Below, in pieces: positions 28,133-36,897 of a stretch of 64,000 bases of DNA. The translations under genes and the position numbers were made by a program. The notes beneath the pieces are model-generated. The model did not search any database, was not told the DNA's origin, and worked only from the letters and a program-made list of their open reading frames with translations. Source of the DNA: Muricomes sp049840515. Its GTDB lineage: Bacteria; Bacillota; Clostridia; Lachnospirales; Lachnospiraceae. Each line of letters starts with the position of its first letter. The stretch's first letter is position 1. Where the stretch lies: positions 220,836 through 284,835 of the forward strand of contig JASGKW010000011.1 in assembly GCA_049840515.1 (NCBI GenBank), given 5' to 3'.

Positions 28133-28149
28133 GATAACTACTAATTATC
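28133..28149 (-). repeat. Right copy of the 17-bp inverted repeat
   Basis: Reads GATAATTAGTAGTTATC on the minus strand, identical to the left copy at 24721-24737. It lies 69 bases before the ATP-grasp start, so the same element in the same orientation precedes both cassette genes. Confidence 0.85.
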
Positions 28150-28269
28150 CTTTCATCAAATAAAGTTGGATGATGAGACACTATCTGCTATGTACCGGAG
28201 AAGTTTCTTTGTGATATAATGATTTAAAATCTACAAATAATAAGTTTTACACAACAGAGGGAAGAACAT

Positions 28270-29241
28270 ATGAATAAGAAGAGGAGAGCATTGATTGCCG
28301 CCAATGAAATATCTGAGATGAAAAGTTATGTTTTAAATGGGATACCCCAGAAGGTTCTTATTGAGGGCAGAAAAGCGTCCAACCCGATTGTTGTTTTCTT
28401 GCACGGCGGTCCTGGCTCTCCGTTTCCATTTTCTGCGGGATGCCGTGGGATGTTTGCTGAATTGACGAGCAGGGTGACAATGGTTTATTGGGATCAGTTG
28501 GGCTGTGGCATCAATGATTATTTGATTGATGATTCTTTTTTGATAGATCATTTTGTTGTTATGACTATAGATTTGATTAAGCAGTTGAGGATAGATTTTG
28601 AAGGTTGTCCCATCCATATTTTTGCGGTGTCCTGGGGCAGTATTCTTGCAGCAAAGGTCGCTGCGGCAGTGCCGGAATTGATTAGCCGGGTGGCGATTTA
28701 TGGACAGGCATTGATACCGCTTTTGTCTCAGCAGGAAGTTTTTGATTCTCTGGAAAAATCTGATATGCCGGATAACCTCAAGACCCATCTGACGCGTTTG
28801 AAGAATCAAGATAGTGAGTATAGCATAGAGGAGTTTATCTTGGTTTTAAAATGGCTTCGGAAATATACAGAGGGATATCAATCGAAGAAGGGCAGCAAGC
28901 TGGCACTTGGAGGCATCTTTCGTGGGCTTTTGGCAAGTCCCGATTACTCCTTGAAGGATATTAAGGCAACGATATTCAATGGGTATCGAAAAAATAAATC
29001 CATTGTGAAAGAGATGATGGGTCTTGAGCTTTCAGAAATCTTGAGAAATATTCAACTGCCTTATATGATTATTCAGGGGGACTCAGATATTGTGACATCT
29101 ACAAAGGTTATCACTGAGTTTGTAAGAAATGCGGGAAATAAATATTTAGACATTAGGATAATTGAGCATAGCGGCCACATTCCAGGTACAGAGGAGATGA
29201 ATGAGATTATAGAGATTGCTTTTCCGTTCTTTGGCGCTTAG
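28270..29241 (+). CDS. Alpha/beta hydrolase, prolyl-aminopeptidase-like
   Basis: The 323-residue protein has the alpha/beta hydrolase layout of the proline iminopeptidase group (S33). IVVFLHGGPGSPFPFSAG is the oxyanion loop, VYWDQLGCGIN follows it, and IHIFAVSWGSILAAKVAAAVP carries the nucleophile serine (AVSWGS, where the family usually has GGSWGS). MIIQGDSDIVTS contains the acid and IIEHSGHIPG the histidine. Cap-domain helices lie between. No signal peptide, so cytoplasmic. The start at 28270 follows AGAGGGAAGAAC. An extended -10 TGATATAAT lies about 60 bases upstream. GC content returns to the chromosomal level here, so it may be outside the AT-rich cassette. Substrate unknown. Confidence 0.85.
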   Translation: MNKKRRALIAANEISEMKSYVLNGIPQKVLIEGRKASNPIVVFLHGGPGSPFPFSAGCRGMFAELTSRVTMVYWDQLGCGINDYLIDDSFLIDHFVVMTIDLIKQLRIDFEGCPIHIFAVSWGSILAAKVAAAVPELISRVAIYGQALIPLLSQQEVFDSLEKSDMPDNLKTHLTRLKNQDSEYSIEEFILVLKWLRKYTEGYQSKKGSKLALGGIFRGLLASPDYSLKDIKATIFNGYRKNKSIVKEMMGLELSEILRNIQLPYMIIQGDSDIVTSTKVITEFVRNAGNKYLDIRIIEHSGHIPGTEEMNEIIEIAFPFFGA

Positions 29242-29285
29242 AAAATTATTGCATGCTATGAAACATTTGAGGAGATTCGCGCCCT

Positions 29286-29902
29286 ATGGACGAAAGAATA
29301 AGAAAAGCTATTCACAGTTTACAGAGGAACAATATGCAGGGCTATTATGTTGAGAACACAAAAGAGCTGCTTTCACTACTTTCTGCACTGCTTGTTAAAA
29401 AAGAAAAAATTGGCTGTGGGGACTCAGTGACATTAGAGGAAACCGGAGTTTTTGAATATCTCCGAAGTGGAGATTTTGTGTTTTATGATAAGCATCGGAG
29501 TGATTTAACATCGGAAGAAAAAGAGCAATCTATTTAAAAAACTTTGATGCTGATACATTTATTACAGGTACAAATGCCGTAACTACAGACGGTCAGTTAT
29601 TTAATATTGATGGGAATGGCAGCCGTGTTGCCCCTATGATTTACGGACCTAAACAGGTCATTGTTGTGGTTGGCACAAATAAATTAACAGATACCGTAGA
29701 AGAGGCGATTTACCGGACAAGACAGATTGCAGCACCTTTGGATGCAAAAAGGCTGAATAAGAATACGCCATGTGTAAAACTTGGCAGATGTATTGATTGT
29801 AAACATGGGGAACGCATTTGTAATGACTTTATTTTGATTTCCAGACAGTTTTCAAAGAATAGGATTAAAGTCATTTTTATAAATGGAAGTTACGGATATT
29901 GA
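29286..29902 (+). CDS. LUD-domain (LutC/YkgG-like, DUF162) protein, one frame break
   Basis: LUD proteins include LutC of the lactate-oxidation complex and stand-alone homologues. The start at 29286 (MDERIRKAIHSLQRNNMQGYYVENTKELLSLLSALLVKKEKIGCGDSVTLEETGVFEYLRSGDFVFYDK) follows GAGGAGATTCGC. A missing base in an A-run near 29537 breaks the frame. It resumes NFDADTFITGTNAVTTDGQLFNIDGNGSRVAPMIYGPKQVIVVVGTNKLTDTVEEAIYRTRQIAAP, the conserved core. The tail has cysteines in CVKLGRCIDCKHGERIC, possibly metal-binding. About 205 residues in total. No lutA or lutB lies nearby, so it is a stand-alone LUD protein. Confidence 0.85.
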
Positions 29903-29910
29903 TATAAGTT

Positions 29911-29939
29911 TTGCAAAATGGAGGAATTTCTTATATAAT
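29911..29939 (+). promoter_or_regulatory. Promoter immediately before holA
   Basis: TTGCAA (29911-29916), a 17-base spacer and TATAAT (29934-29939). Transcription would begin only a few bases before the holA ATG at 29949, implying an almost leaderless mRNA, unless the start codon or the promoter call is wrong. Confidence 0.5.
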
Positions 29940-29948
29940 AGAATCATT

Positions 29949-30926
29949 ATGAAAAGTTTAAATGAAGATTTAAAAACAGGACAATTTAGGCAGATATATC
30001 TTCTTTATGGGGAAGAGAATTATCTGAAGAAACAATATAAGGACCGTTTCACAAAAGCAATGCTTCCTGAAGGAGATACTATGAATTATGCCTATTTTGA
30101 AGGGAAAGGCATAGATGTGAAGGCAGTGATTGACTTGGCTGAAACACTGCCTTTTTTTTCTGACCGCCGTTTGCTGGTATTTGAAAATACTAGCTTTTTC
30201 AAGAGTGCGGGGGCAGACTTGGCAGATTATATTAAAGACATGCCGGAGACTACCAGTTTTATTTTTGTGGAAAATGAGGTGGATAAGCGCAGCAAGATGT
30301 ATAAAGCTGTGAAAGCAAAGGGACACGTTGTGGAACTGCCTTTTCAGGATGAAACTACCTTGAAAAAATGGATTCTGGGTCAGGTGCGCAGGGAGAACAA
30401 GCAGATTTCCGAGTCTACGGTAACCTGGCTTTTAAATAAGGCAGGTACAGACATGGAGAATCTGCAAAAAGAACTGGAGAAACTGTTCTGCTATACTTTA
30501 GAGAAAGATAGTATTACTCCGGAGGATGTGGATGCGGTGTGTGTTACCCAGATATCAAATCATATTTTTGATATGGTCAATGCTGTGGCAGACAAACGGC
30601 AGGAACATGCCCTTTCCCTGTATTATGAGCTGCTGGCATTAAAAGAACCCCCTATGCGTATTTTGTTCTTGATGACCCGTCAGTACAGAATATTACATCA
30701 GGTTAAGGATTTGCTGAAAAAAGGCTACGGGAAAAAAGAAATTGCGGCCAAAGCGGGATTACACCCATTTGCGGCCGGAAAATATATGGAACAGGCCAGG
30801 CATTTTCATACAAGAGAGCTTAGAGCAGTTATAGAGGACAGTGCGGAGCTGGAGGAAAGTGTGAAGACAGGGCGTCTCACAGATATACTTGCTGTGGAGC
30901 TTTTTATTGTGAAGTATTCTTCATAA
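29949..30926 (+). CDS. holA: DNA polymerase III subunit delta
   Basis: HolA is the clamp-loader subunit that opens the beta sliding clamp for the replicative polymerase. MKSLNEDLKTGQFRQIYLLYGEENYLKKQYKDRFTKAML matches the family start; an in-frame ATG at 29883 would add 22 unconserved residues. FFSDRRLLVFENTSFF, TTSFIFVENEVDKRSKMYKAVKAKGHVVELPFQDE and the C-terminal MRILFLMTRQYRILHQVKDLLKKGYGKKEIAAKAGLHPFAAGKYMEQARHF are conserved blocks. 326 residues, no break. In relatives it follows comEC directly and precedes rpsT or lepA. Here accessory genes lie on both sides and rpsT was not found. Confidence 0.93.
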   Translation: MKSLNEDLKTGQFRQIYLLYGEENYLKKQYKDRFTKAMLPEGDTMNYAYFEGKGIDVKAVIDLAETLPFFSDRRLLVFENTSFFKSAGADLADYIKDMPETTSFIFVENEVDKRSKMYKAVKAKGHVVELPFQDETTLKKWILGQVRRENKQISESTVTWLLNKAGTDMENLQKELEKLFCYTLEKDSITPEDVDAVCVTQISNHIFDMVNAVADKRQEHALSLYYELLALKEPPMRILFLMTRQYRILHQVKDLLKKGYGKKEIAAKAGLHPFAAGKYMEQARHFHTRELRAVIEDSAELEESVKTGRLTDILAVELFIVKYSS

Positions 30927-31023
30927 AGAGTACTGTTACAGATATCAATGGATTTTAGTTAGAGAAATACAGGTTCATATGGGTATTATAAAAGTAAAAT
31001 AATGTTTGAGGAGGGAACACACA

Positions 31024-32141
31024 ATGGCAGACATATTCCAAATTGTGAAATATGAGGGGGATAACAGCACTTTTATATGGAAATCGCCTGTTGAAGATTT
31101 CAATACGGGAACTCAACTGGTAGTTCATGAATCTCAAGAAGCGGTATTTTTTATGAATGGTCAGGCACTGGATTTATTTGGACCTGGGCGCCATACCCTG
31201 GAAACACAAAACATTCCGTTAGTAAGGAAATTTTTGAACAAGCCTACTGACGACCAGACACCCTTTCATTGCGAAGTCTATTTCATAAATAAAACAGAAC
31301 AAATGTCAATTAAGTGGGGGACCGACAGTCAGGTTCAGTACATGGAACCTACATATAAGTTTCCGTTGAAAATCGGAGCTTCCGGGGAAATGTCTTTGTG
31401 TGTAAATGATTCACGAAAACTACTGGTAAAACTTGTTGGAACGGAAAAAACTCTTGATCAGACCAGATTGATTCAGATGTTTCGTATTTTTCTTATGGCA
31501 AGGGTTAAGCCGTATCTGGCTCAGATTATGCAAGACGGTGAATTCGGAATCTTTGAGGTTGATTCGCATATGGATGAATTATCAACAGCTTTACATAAAC
31601 AATTGATTCCTGACTTTTCTGATTATGGTTTGGCTCTTGAACGATTTTTCATAACAACTATCGTAAAGCCTGATGGCGATAAGGCATATGAGTCTTTCAA
31701 AGATATTCATATTAGACAGTACACAGATATTGCAAACGCACAATTACGGCAAAAGGTGGGGGTAATAGATCAGCAGACCAGCGCGCAGAGAATGGGAATC
31801 GAATCAGCCGCACTGGCACAAAAAAGTCTGAGGAAGGCTACACTTATCAATCTGAACGGGCCTATGACGTGGCTGAGAAAGTTGCACAGAACGAAGGAAT
31901 AGGCAACTTTTCCAATGCCGGAATTGGGCTTGGAATGATGGGTGGCGTTGCAGGAGGCATGGGGGTAGTGGTAGCGGGGATTACCAATGAAGCTTTTAAT
32001 CCTGTGACGCCGCAGTCAGGTCCAGAAGATATGGACTCTTTTAAGCGAAAACTTGATAAGTTGAAGTTGATGAAAGAAGAAGGTATTTTGACGGATGAAG
32101 AGTTTAATGATGAGAAGAAAAAATTACTAAGCAGCCTGTAA
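31024..32141 (+). CDS. SPFH-domain protein with C-terminal SHOCT domain (YdjI-like), one frame break
   Basis: The protein belongs to the virion-core/YdjI SPFH group. Its SPFH (band-7-like) region is about 30-240: QLVVHESQEAVFFMNGQALDLFGPGRHTLETQNIPLVRKFL...VDSHMDELSTALHKQLIPDFSDYGLALERFFITTI. SPFH proteins form membrane-associated scaffolds. An A-run at about 31820 carries an indel, after which SEEGYTYQSERAYDVAEKVAQNEGIGNFSNAGIGLGMMGGVAGGMG continues to a SHOCT tail, DSFKRKLDKLKLMKEEGILTDEEFNDEKKKLLSSL. The start follows TGAGGAGGGAACACACA. It is the first gene of a three-gene run with a membrane protein and a TIR protein, 31 bp from the next gene. Confidence 0.85.
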
Positions 32142-32172
32142 TTGGCGGTCAAAATACAAGGAGGACGCAAAT

Positions 32173-32862
32173 ATGAATGTCTCAAAAAATAGAAAGCAAT
32201 CTCTCATAATGGTGTTTATCATTCTTGTTGTTTATAACGTGATTGCGTTTGCACTTCCGTTCTACAGAGGGGCTATGTTTTGGACGGGCTATGGATTTTC
32301 CATGATTGCAATTTTGTTGGCGGCAGGAGTTGGCTTTTACGCCATTGGCGGCAAAGAGTTAAGAAGTAAAGTCTATGGATGGCCATTGCTTATTCTTATA
32401 TGGCGTTACTTAACCGTGTAGCTGATAATCAGTTTGCTGCAGATGAGTTTGCCCTTTATTCCGTTCCAATATGGAATTGTCTTAAATGTCATCTTACTGG
32501 GTGCATGTCTTGTCGGATTGATTGTTACGGATATTGGAAAAGAAGAAATTGAACGTATAGATGATAAGATAAAGGAAAAAGTTTTTTATATCAAATCGCT
32601 GCAGGGGGATTTAGAAGGGATGCTCGGCAGAATCACGGATGAAGATGCAGGAAAATCTGTAAAAGACCTTGCAGAAGCTGTTCGTTACAGTGACCCAATG
32701 AGTAATCAGCAGTTAGCTTCCATTGAGAACAAAATTAAAGTTAAAACTGCAGAGATTTCGGCTGCAGTGGATTCTTCTGATTTTGCTGCCATACAGGCTC
32801 TGTGCAGCGAGTCACAGCAACTAATCGCCGAACGAAATAGAAAATGCAAAATATTGAAATAG
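32173..32862 (+). CDS. Membrane protein with C-terminal helical domain, in-frame amber stop
   Basis: No family was recognised. The start at 32173 (MNVSKNRKQSLIMVFIILVVYNVIAFALPFYRG) follows CAAGGAGGACGC. Four membrane helices are predicted by eye: residues 11-30, 36-58, about 70-95 and 100-118. A TAG at 32419-32421 interrupts the third, and the same frame continues LIISLLQMSLPFIPFQYGIVLNVILLGACLVGLIVTDIG. This is a substitution-type stop, not an indel. The cytoplasmic tail (EEIERIDDKIKEKVFYIKSLQGDLEGMLGRI...) is helical, probably coiled coil. The reading could also be two small proteins, the second starting near 32434. It lies between the SPFH and TIR genes and is presumably their membrane partner. 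Confidence 0.65.
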
Positions 32863-32909
32863 TAAATAGTGTGGCGGGACTATGAAGTGGTGAGAAAGGA
32901 ATTGGGGAA

Positions 32910-34831
32910 ATGATTAGCTTGGAGTGCAAAATGTGTGGGGGCAGGGTCGTGCCGTCCACGGATATGACTTATGGAACCTGCGATTCCTGTGGGAGGATTG
33001 AAACTCTCCCCAAAGTTGATGATGAACAGAAAGCAGGTATGTTTAATCGTGGAAATACGCTGCGCATGCGTGGTGAATTTGATAAAGCGGCAGTGGTGTT
33101 TGAGAGAATTATTGAACAGGATGAGACGGATGCAGAAGCGCACTGGTGTCTGGCATTATGCCGTTATGGTATTGAGTATGTCGAGGACCCCAGAAGTGGT
33201 GAACGTATACCGACCTGCCACCGCACAAGTTATGACCTGTTCTTGAATGATGTTGATTATGCCGCCGCAGTTAAACATTCTGATGACTATACAGCCAGTC
33301 TCTATATTGAGGAGGCGAAAAAGATTACCGAGATTCAGAGCTTGTTCTTGCTATATCAAAGCAAGAAGACCCTTTTGATGTTTTCATATGTTATAAGGAG
33401 ACTACAGAAGGAGGCAGCCGGACAAAAGACAGCACTTTTGCACAAGAAATTTATTATGAGCTTACAAATGCCGGGTATCATGTCTTTTTTTCGCGGATTA
33501 CCCTGGAAGAGAAACTTGGTACGGAATATGAGCCATATATTTTCGCGGCGCTTAACAGTGCCAAGGTTATGGTTGTCGTAGGAACCTCTGCTGAAAATTT
33601 TAATGCAGTTTGGGTTAAAAATGAATGGAGCCGCTTCCTCTCTATCATGAAGAACGACCGCAGCCGTATGTTGATTCCCTGTTATCGTGACATGGACCCG
33701 TATGACTTACCCGATGAGCTTGCCATGCTGCAATCCCAGGACATGGATAAGATTGGCTTTATCCAGGATATCACACGAGGCATAGAGAAGGTTTTGGAAT
33801 CTACGGCGAAAAAAACAACTGTTGAAGCATCCCCCGAAATTGTTTTAACACCCACTCTTGAACGGTTGATTCAAAACAGTGATACATATTTGAAACTAGA
33901 AAATTATTCTGCTGCACATGAAGTGTTTACCCGTATCACAAAAGAATACCCTGAAGATTATCGGGGGTGGTGGGGATTAATTGTTTGTGAAACGAAAGGT
34001 TTGTCTGAGGTTGCAAAAGACTTATCTTCGCTGAATACATGGTTCAAATATACAAAGCAATTGTCGTCGGAAGAAGCTTTTGTCTCTCTTGAAGCTGAAT
34101 ATGTGGCGTATATAAAAATTGCTGCTGAAGGTGATGTTGAGCATGAATTATCCGAAGTATATAAAATTTTAAACACTTTGAATTCCAGTATAGAAACATT
34201 TATTGAACAGCGAAAACAAGTGGAGCAGCAAAAACAACAGTTGTCCTTTTTACTTGAAAATCAATTGCGTAATGCCGATGAGTCTATCTTGGAAGCCGAA
34301 CGTAATATTGATATCAAGAATAAAGGTGAAATACAGGCACGACAGATGGTCAGGGGTGGGAAGATTGTGCTTGGGGCAGGCATTTTCCTGTTTTTCATTG
34401 GAATTTGGTGGGATGGAAATGCCTCGTACGCAGATTACTGGATATCTGGAGTGCTGGGGATATTGGGCCTTGCTTGTGGGCTTATTGGTTTTATTATGTG
34501 GCTGGTCTCATCAGATGTACTTAGGAAAAGCAGATATGACGGGCAGATTAGCCATGTACAAACGCAGTTAAAAATTGCGGAAGAAGCTAAGATAGATAAC
34601 AGAAAGCAATATGACAAAGATGTCTGCGAGTTTGATTCCAAAATTACTAATATTAATAAGGAAATACAACAGGCAGAGGAAAGAATTGCTGAATGTGAAA
34701 AGTACCTTCTTCACGGCAAGGATAAAATGGCGGAAATGTTCTGGGCTCAAAGGTGTAAAAGTATCGGTGTTAATCAGCAGTTTGACGTTTCTACAGAACA
34801 ATTAAGAAAGGCTGCATGGGGCAGTAAATGA
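32910..34831 (+). CDS. Zinc-ribbon / TPR / TIR-domain membrane protein, one frame break
   Basis: About 640 residues. A zinc ribbon (C6, C9, C24, C27) is followed by TPR-like helices (MFNRGNTLRMRGEFDKAAVVFERIIEQDETDAEAHWCLALCRYGIEYV). A TIR domain spans about residues 152-270: DPFDVFICYKETTEGGSRTKDSTFAQEIYYELTNAGYHVFFSRITLEEKLGTEYEPYIFAALNSAKVMVVVGT...MLIPCYRDMDPYDLPDEL. EEKLG and YEP lie where TIR NADases keep their catalytic glutamate. More TPR, a coiled coil, two membrane helices (GKIVLGAGIFLFFIGIWW and ISGVLGILGLACGLIGFIMWLV) and another coiled coil follow. One indel near 33338 precedes the TIR domain. TIR proteins can hydrolyse NAD+ in antiphage defence; that role here is inference. Confidence 0.85.
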
Positions 34832-34922
34832 TGCTTCACAAAAATCTGTTGCTAAATCACACGGTTACATGGTAGGATAACAGTGTTTCATTAGTATGAC
34901 AGAGATATCGGAGGAAAAGAAG

Positions 34923-36737
34923 TTGTCAGGAATAGATCAGAGTAAAATACGAAATTTTTGTATTATTGCACATATAGACCATGGTAAATCTACTTTGGCG
35001 GACCGTATTATTGAGATGACGGGACTTTTGACCAGCCGTGAGATGCAGTCTCAGGTGCTGGACAATATGGATTTGGAGCGGGAGAGAGGCATTACGATCA
35101 AAGCTCAGGCTGTGCGTACAGTATACAAGGCAAAGAACGGGGAAGAATACATTTTCAATTTGATAGATACTCCGGGGCATGTGGATTTTAATTATGAGGT
35201 ATCCAGAAGCCTTGCAGCGTGTGATGGTGCACTTTTGGTGGTAGATGCCGCCCAGGGTGTTGAGGCGCAGACTCTTGCAAATGTGTACCTGGCATTGGAC
35301 CATGATTTGGATGTAGTGCCGGTGATTAATAAAATTGACTTTCCCAGTGCGGAACCGGAACGGGTAAAAGAAGAGATTGAGGATGTGATAGGCATTGAGG
35401 CCGGAGACGCGCCTCTGATTTCTGCTAAAACAGGTCTGAATATAGAGGATGTGCTGGAGCAGATTGTGCAGAAGATTCCTGCTCCCGAGGGAGATTCAGC
35501 AGCACCCTTGCAGGCATTGATTTTTGATTCGCTTTACGATTCCTACAAGGGCGTTATCGTGTTCTGTAGAATTAAAGAAGGAACAGTAAAGCGGGGAACC
35601 ACCATCCAGATGATGGCAACAAAAGCTACAGCGGATGTGGTTGAAGTAGGTTATTTTGGAGCGGGGCAGTTTATACCATGTGACGAACTCAGCGCCGGCA
35701 TGGTAGGATATATCACTGCCAGCCTTAAGAATGTGAAAGATACCCGGGTGGGTGATACAATAACAGATGCAAAAAATCCTTGTGAGAAACCTCTTCCAGG
35801 TTACAAAAAAGTAAATCCCATGGTGTACTGCGGTCTTTACCCGGCGGATGGTGCAAAATATCCTGATTTGAGGGATGCCCTGGAAAAATTGCAGCTAAAT
35901 GATGCTGCCCTTCAATTTGAAGCGGAAACTTCCGTGGCTCTGGGGTTTGGTTTCCGGTGTGGTTTTCTTGGACTTCTTCATTTAGAGATTATTCAGGAGA
36001 GACTGGAAAGAGAATACAACCTGGATTTGGTGACGACAGCTCCCAGTGTTATTTATAAGGTGCACAAAACAAACGGGGAAGAGATAGATTTGACCAACCC
36101 TACCAATCTGCCTGACCCTGCAGAGATTGATTATATGGAAGAGCCAATTGTAAAGGCGGAAATTATGGTGACCTCTGAGTTTATCGGTGCAATTATGGAT
36201 TTATGCCAGGAGCGCCGGGGCGTGTATCAGGGAATGGAATACATTGAAGAAAAACGTGCAGTCCTGAATTATCACCTTCCTCTGAATGAAATTATTTATG
36301 ACTTTTTTGACGCTTTAAAATCTCGCTCCAGGGGATATGCATCTTTTGATTATGAAGTGCTGGGATATGAAAAATCTGAGCTTGTGAAGCTGGATATCCT
36401 GATTAATAAGGAAGAAGTGGATGCGCTGTCCTTTATTGTACACAGCGGTACAGCATATGAGCGCGGAAGAAAGATGTGTGAGAAGCTGAAAGAGGAGATT
36501 CCAAGACAGTTGTTTGAAATTCCGATTCAGGCGGCCGTCGGAAGCAAGGTTATCGCCCGAGAGACTGTGAGAGCCATGCGCAAGGATGTACTGGCAAAAT
36601 GCTATGGCGGAGACATTTCACGTAAGAAGAAACTTCTGGAGAAGCAGAAGGAAGGCAAGAAGCGGATGCGCCAGGTTGGCAATGTAGAAATTCCGCAGAA
36701 AGCTTTTATGAGTGTATTAAAGTTGGATGACAACTAA
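34923..36737 (+). CDS. lepA: Elongation factor 4 (LepA)
   Basis: LepA is a ribosome-associated GTPase that back-translocates or remodels stalled ribosomes. I choose the TTG at 34923 (MSGIDQSKIRNFCIIAHIDHGKSTLADRIIEMTGLL) because GGAGGA lies 6-12 bases before it and the protein then starts as in relatives. The ATG at 34896 has no ribosome site. G-domain motifs are AHIDHGKST, RGITIKAQ, DTPGHVDF and NKIDFPSA. The C-terminal signature (RKDVLAKCYGGDISRKKKLLEKQKEGKKRMRQVGNVEIPQKAFMSVLKLDDN) is complete. No break in about 605 codons. A terminator follows. Confidence 0.97.
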   Translation: MSGIDQSKIRNFCIIAHIDHGKSTLADRIIEMTGLLTSREMQSQVLDNMDLERERGITIKAQAVRTVYKAKNGEEYIFNLIDTPGHVDFNYEVSRSLAACDGALLVVDAAQGVEAQTLANVYLALDHDLDVVPVINKIDFPSAEPERVKEEIEDVIGIEAGDAPLISAKTGLNIEDVLEQIVQKIPAPEGDSAAPLQALIFDSLYDSYKGVIVFCRIKEGTVKRGTTIQMMATKATADVVEVGYFGAGQFIPCDELSAGMVGYITASLKNVKDTRVGDTITDAKNPCEKPLPGYKKVNPMVYCGLYPADGAKYPDLRDALEKLQLNDAALQFEAETSVALGFGFRCGFLGLLHLEIIQERLEREYNLDLVTTAPSVIYKVHKTNGEEIDLTNPTNLPDPAEIDYMEEPIVKAEIMVTSEFIGAIMDLCQERRGVYQGMEYIEEKRAVLNYHLPLNEIIYDFFDALKSRSRGYASFDYEVLGYEKSELVKLDILINKEEVDALSFIVHSGTAYERGRKMCEKLKEEIPRQLFEIPIQAAVGSKVIARETVRAMRKDVLAKCYGGDISRKKKLLEKQKEGKKRMRQVGNVEIPQKAFMSVLKLDDN

Positions 36738-36748
36738 GAACATGGGAA

Positions 36749-36793
36749 ACACCTCCTGTAAAGCATGAGTTTTACTGGAGGCGTTTTCTTGTT
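36749..36793 (+). terminator. Terminator after lepA
   Basis: Imperfect stem CACCTCCTGTAAA / TTTACTGGAGGCG followed by TTTTCTTGTTTTT. A second small hairpin (TTTGGCTTATATAGCCAAA) lies about 25 bases on. Confidence 0.7.
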
Positions 36794-36897
36794 TTTGCTA
36801 ACAGTCCGGTTAATTTGGCTTATATAGCCAAACTATCAGTGTTTTTCAGTACAGTGGCACAATATGTGCAGCGCTGTTTAGAAGATGGGAGCAGACA

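Noticed and set aside
23292..28200. ATCTGCTA-type match between 23300 and 28185 as island ends
   Set aside because: Only about 8 bases match and the flanks differ; chance level.
30927..31023. rpsT (ribosomal protein S20) expected near holA and lepA
   Set aside because: Looked for its lysine-rich start in both gaps around the TIR operon and did not find it; it must be elsewhere.
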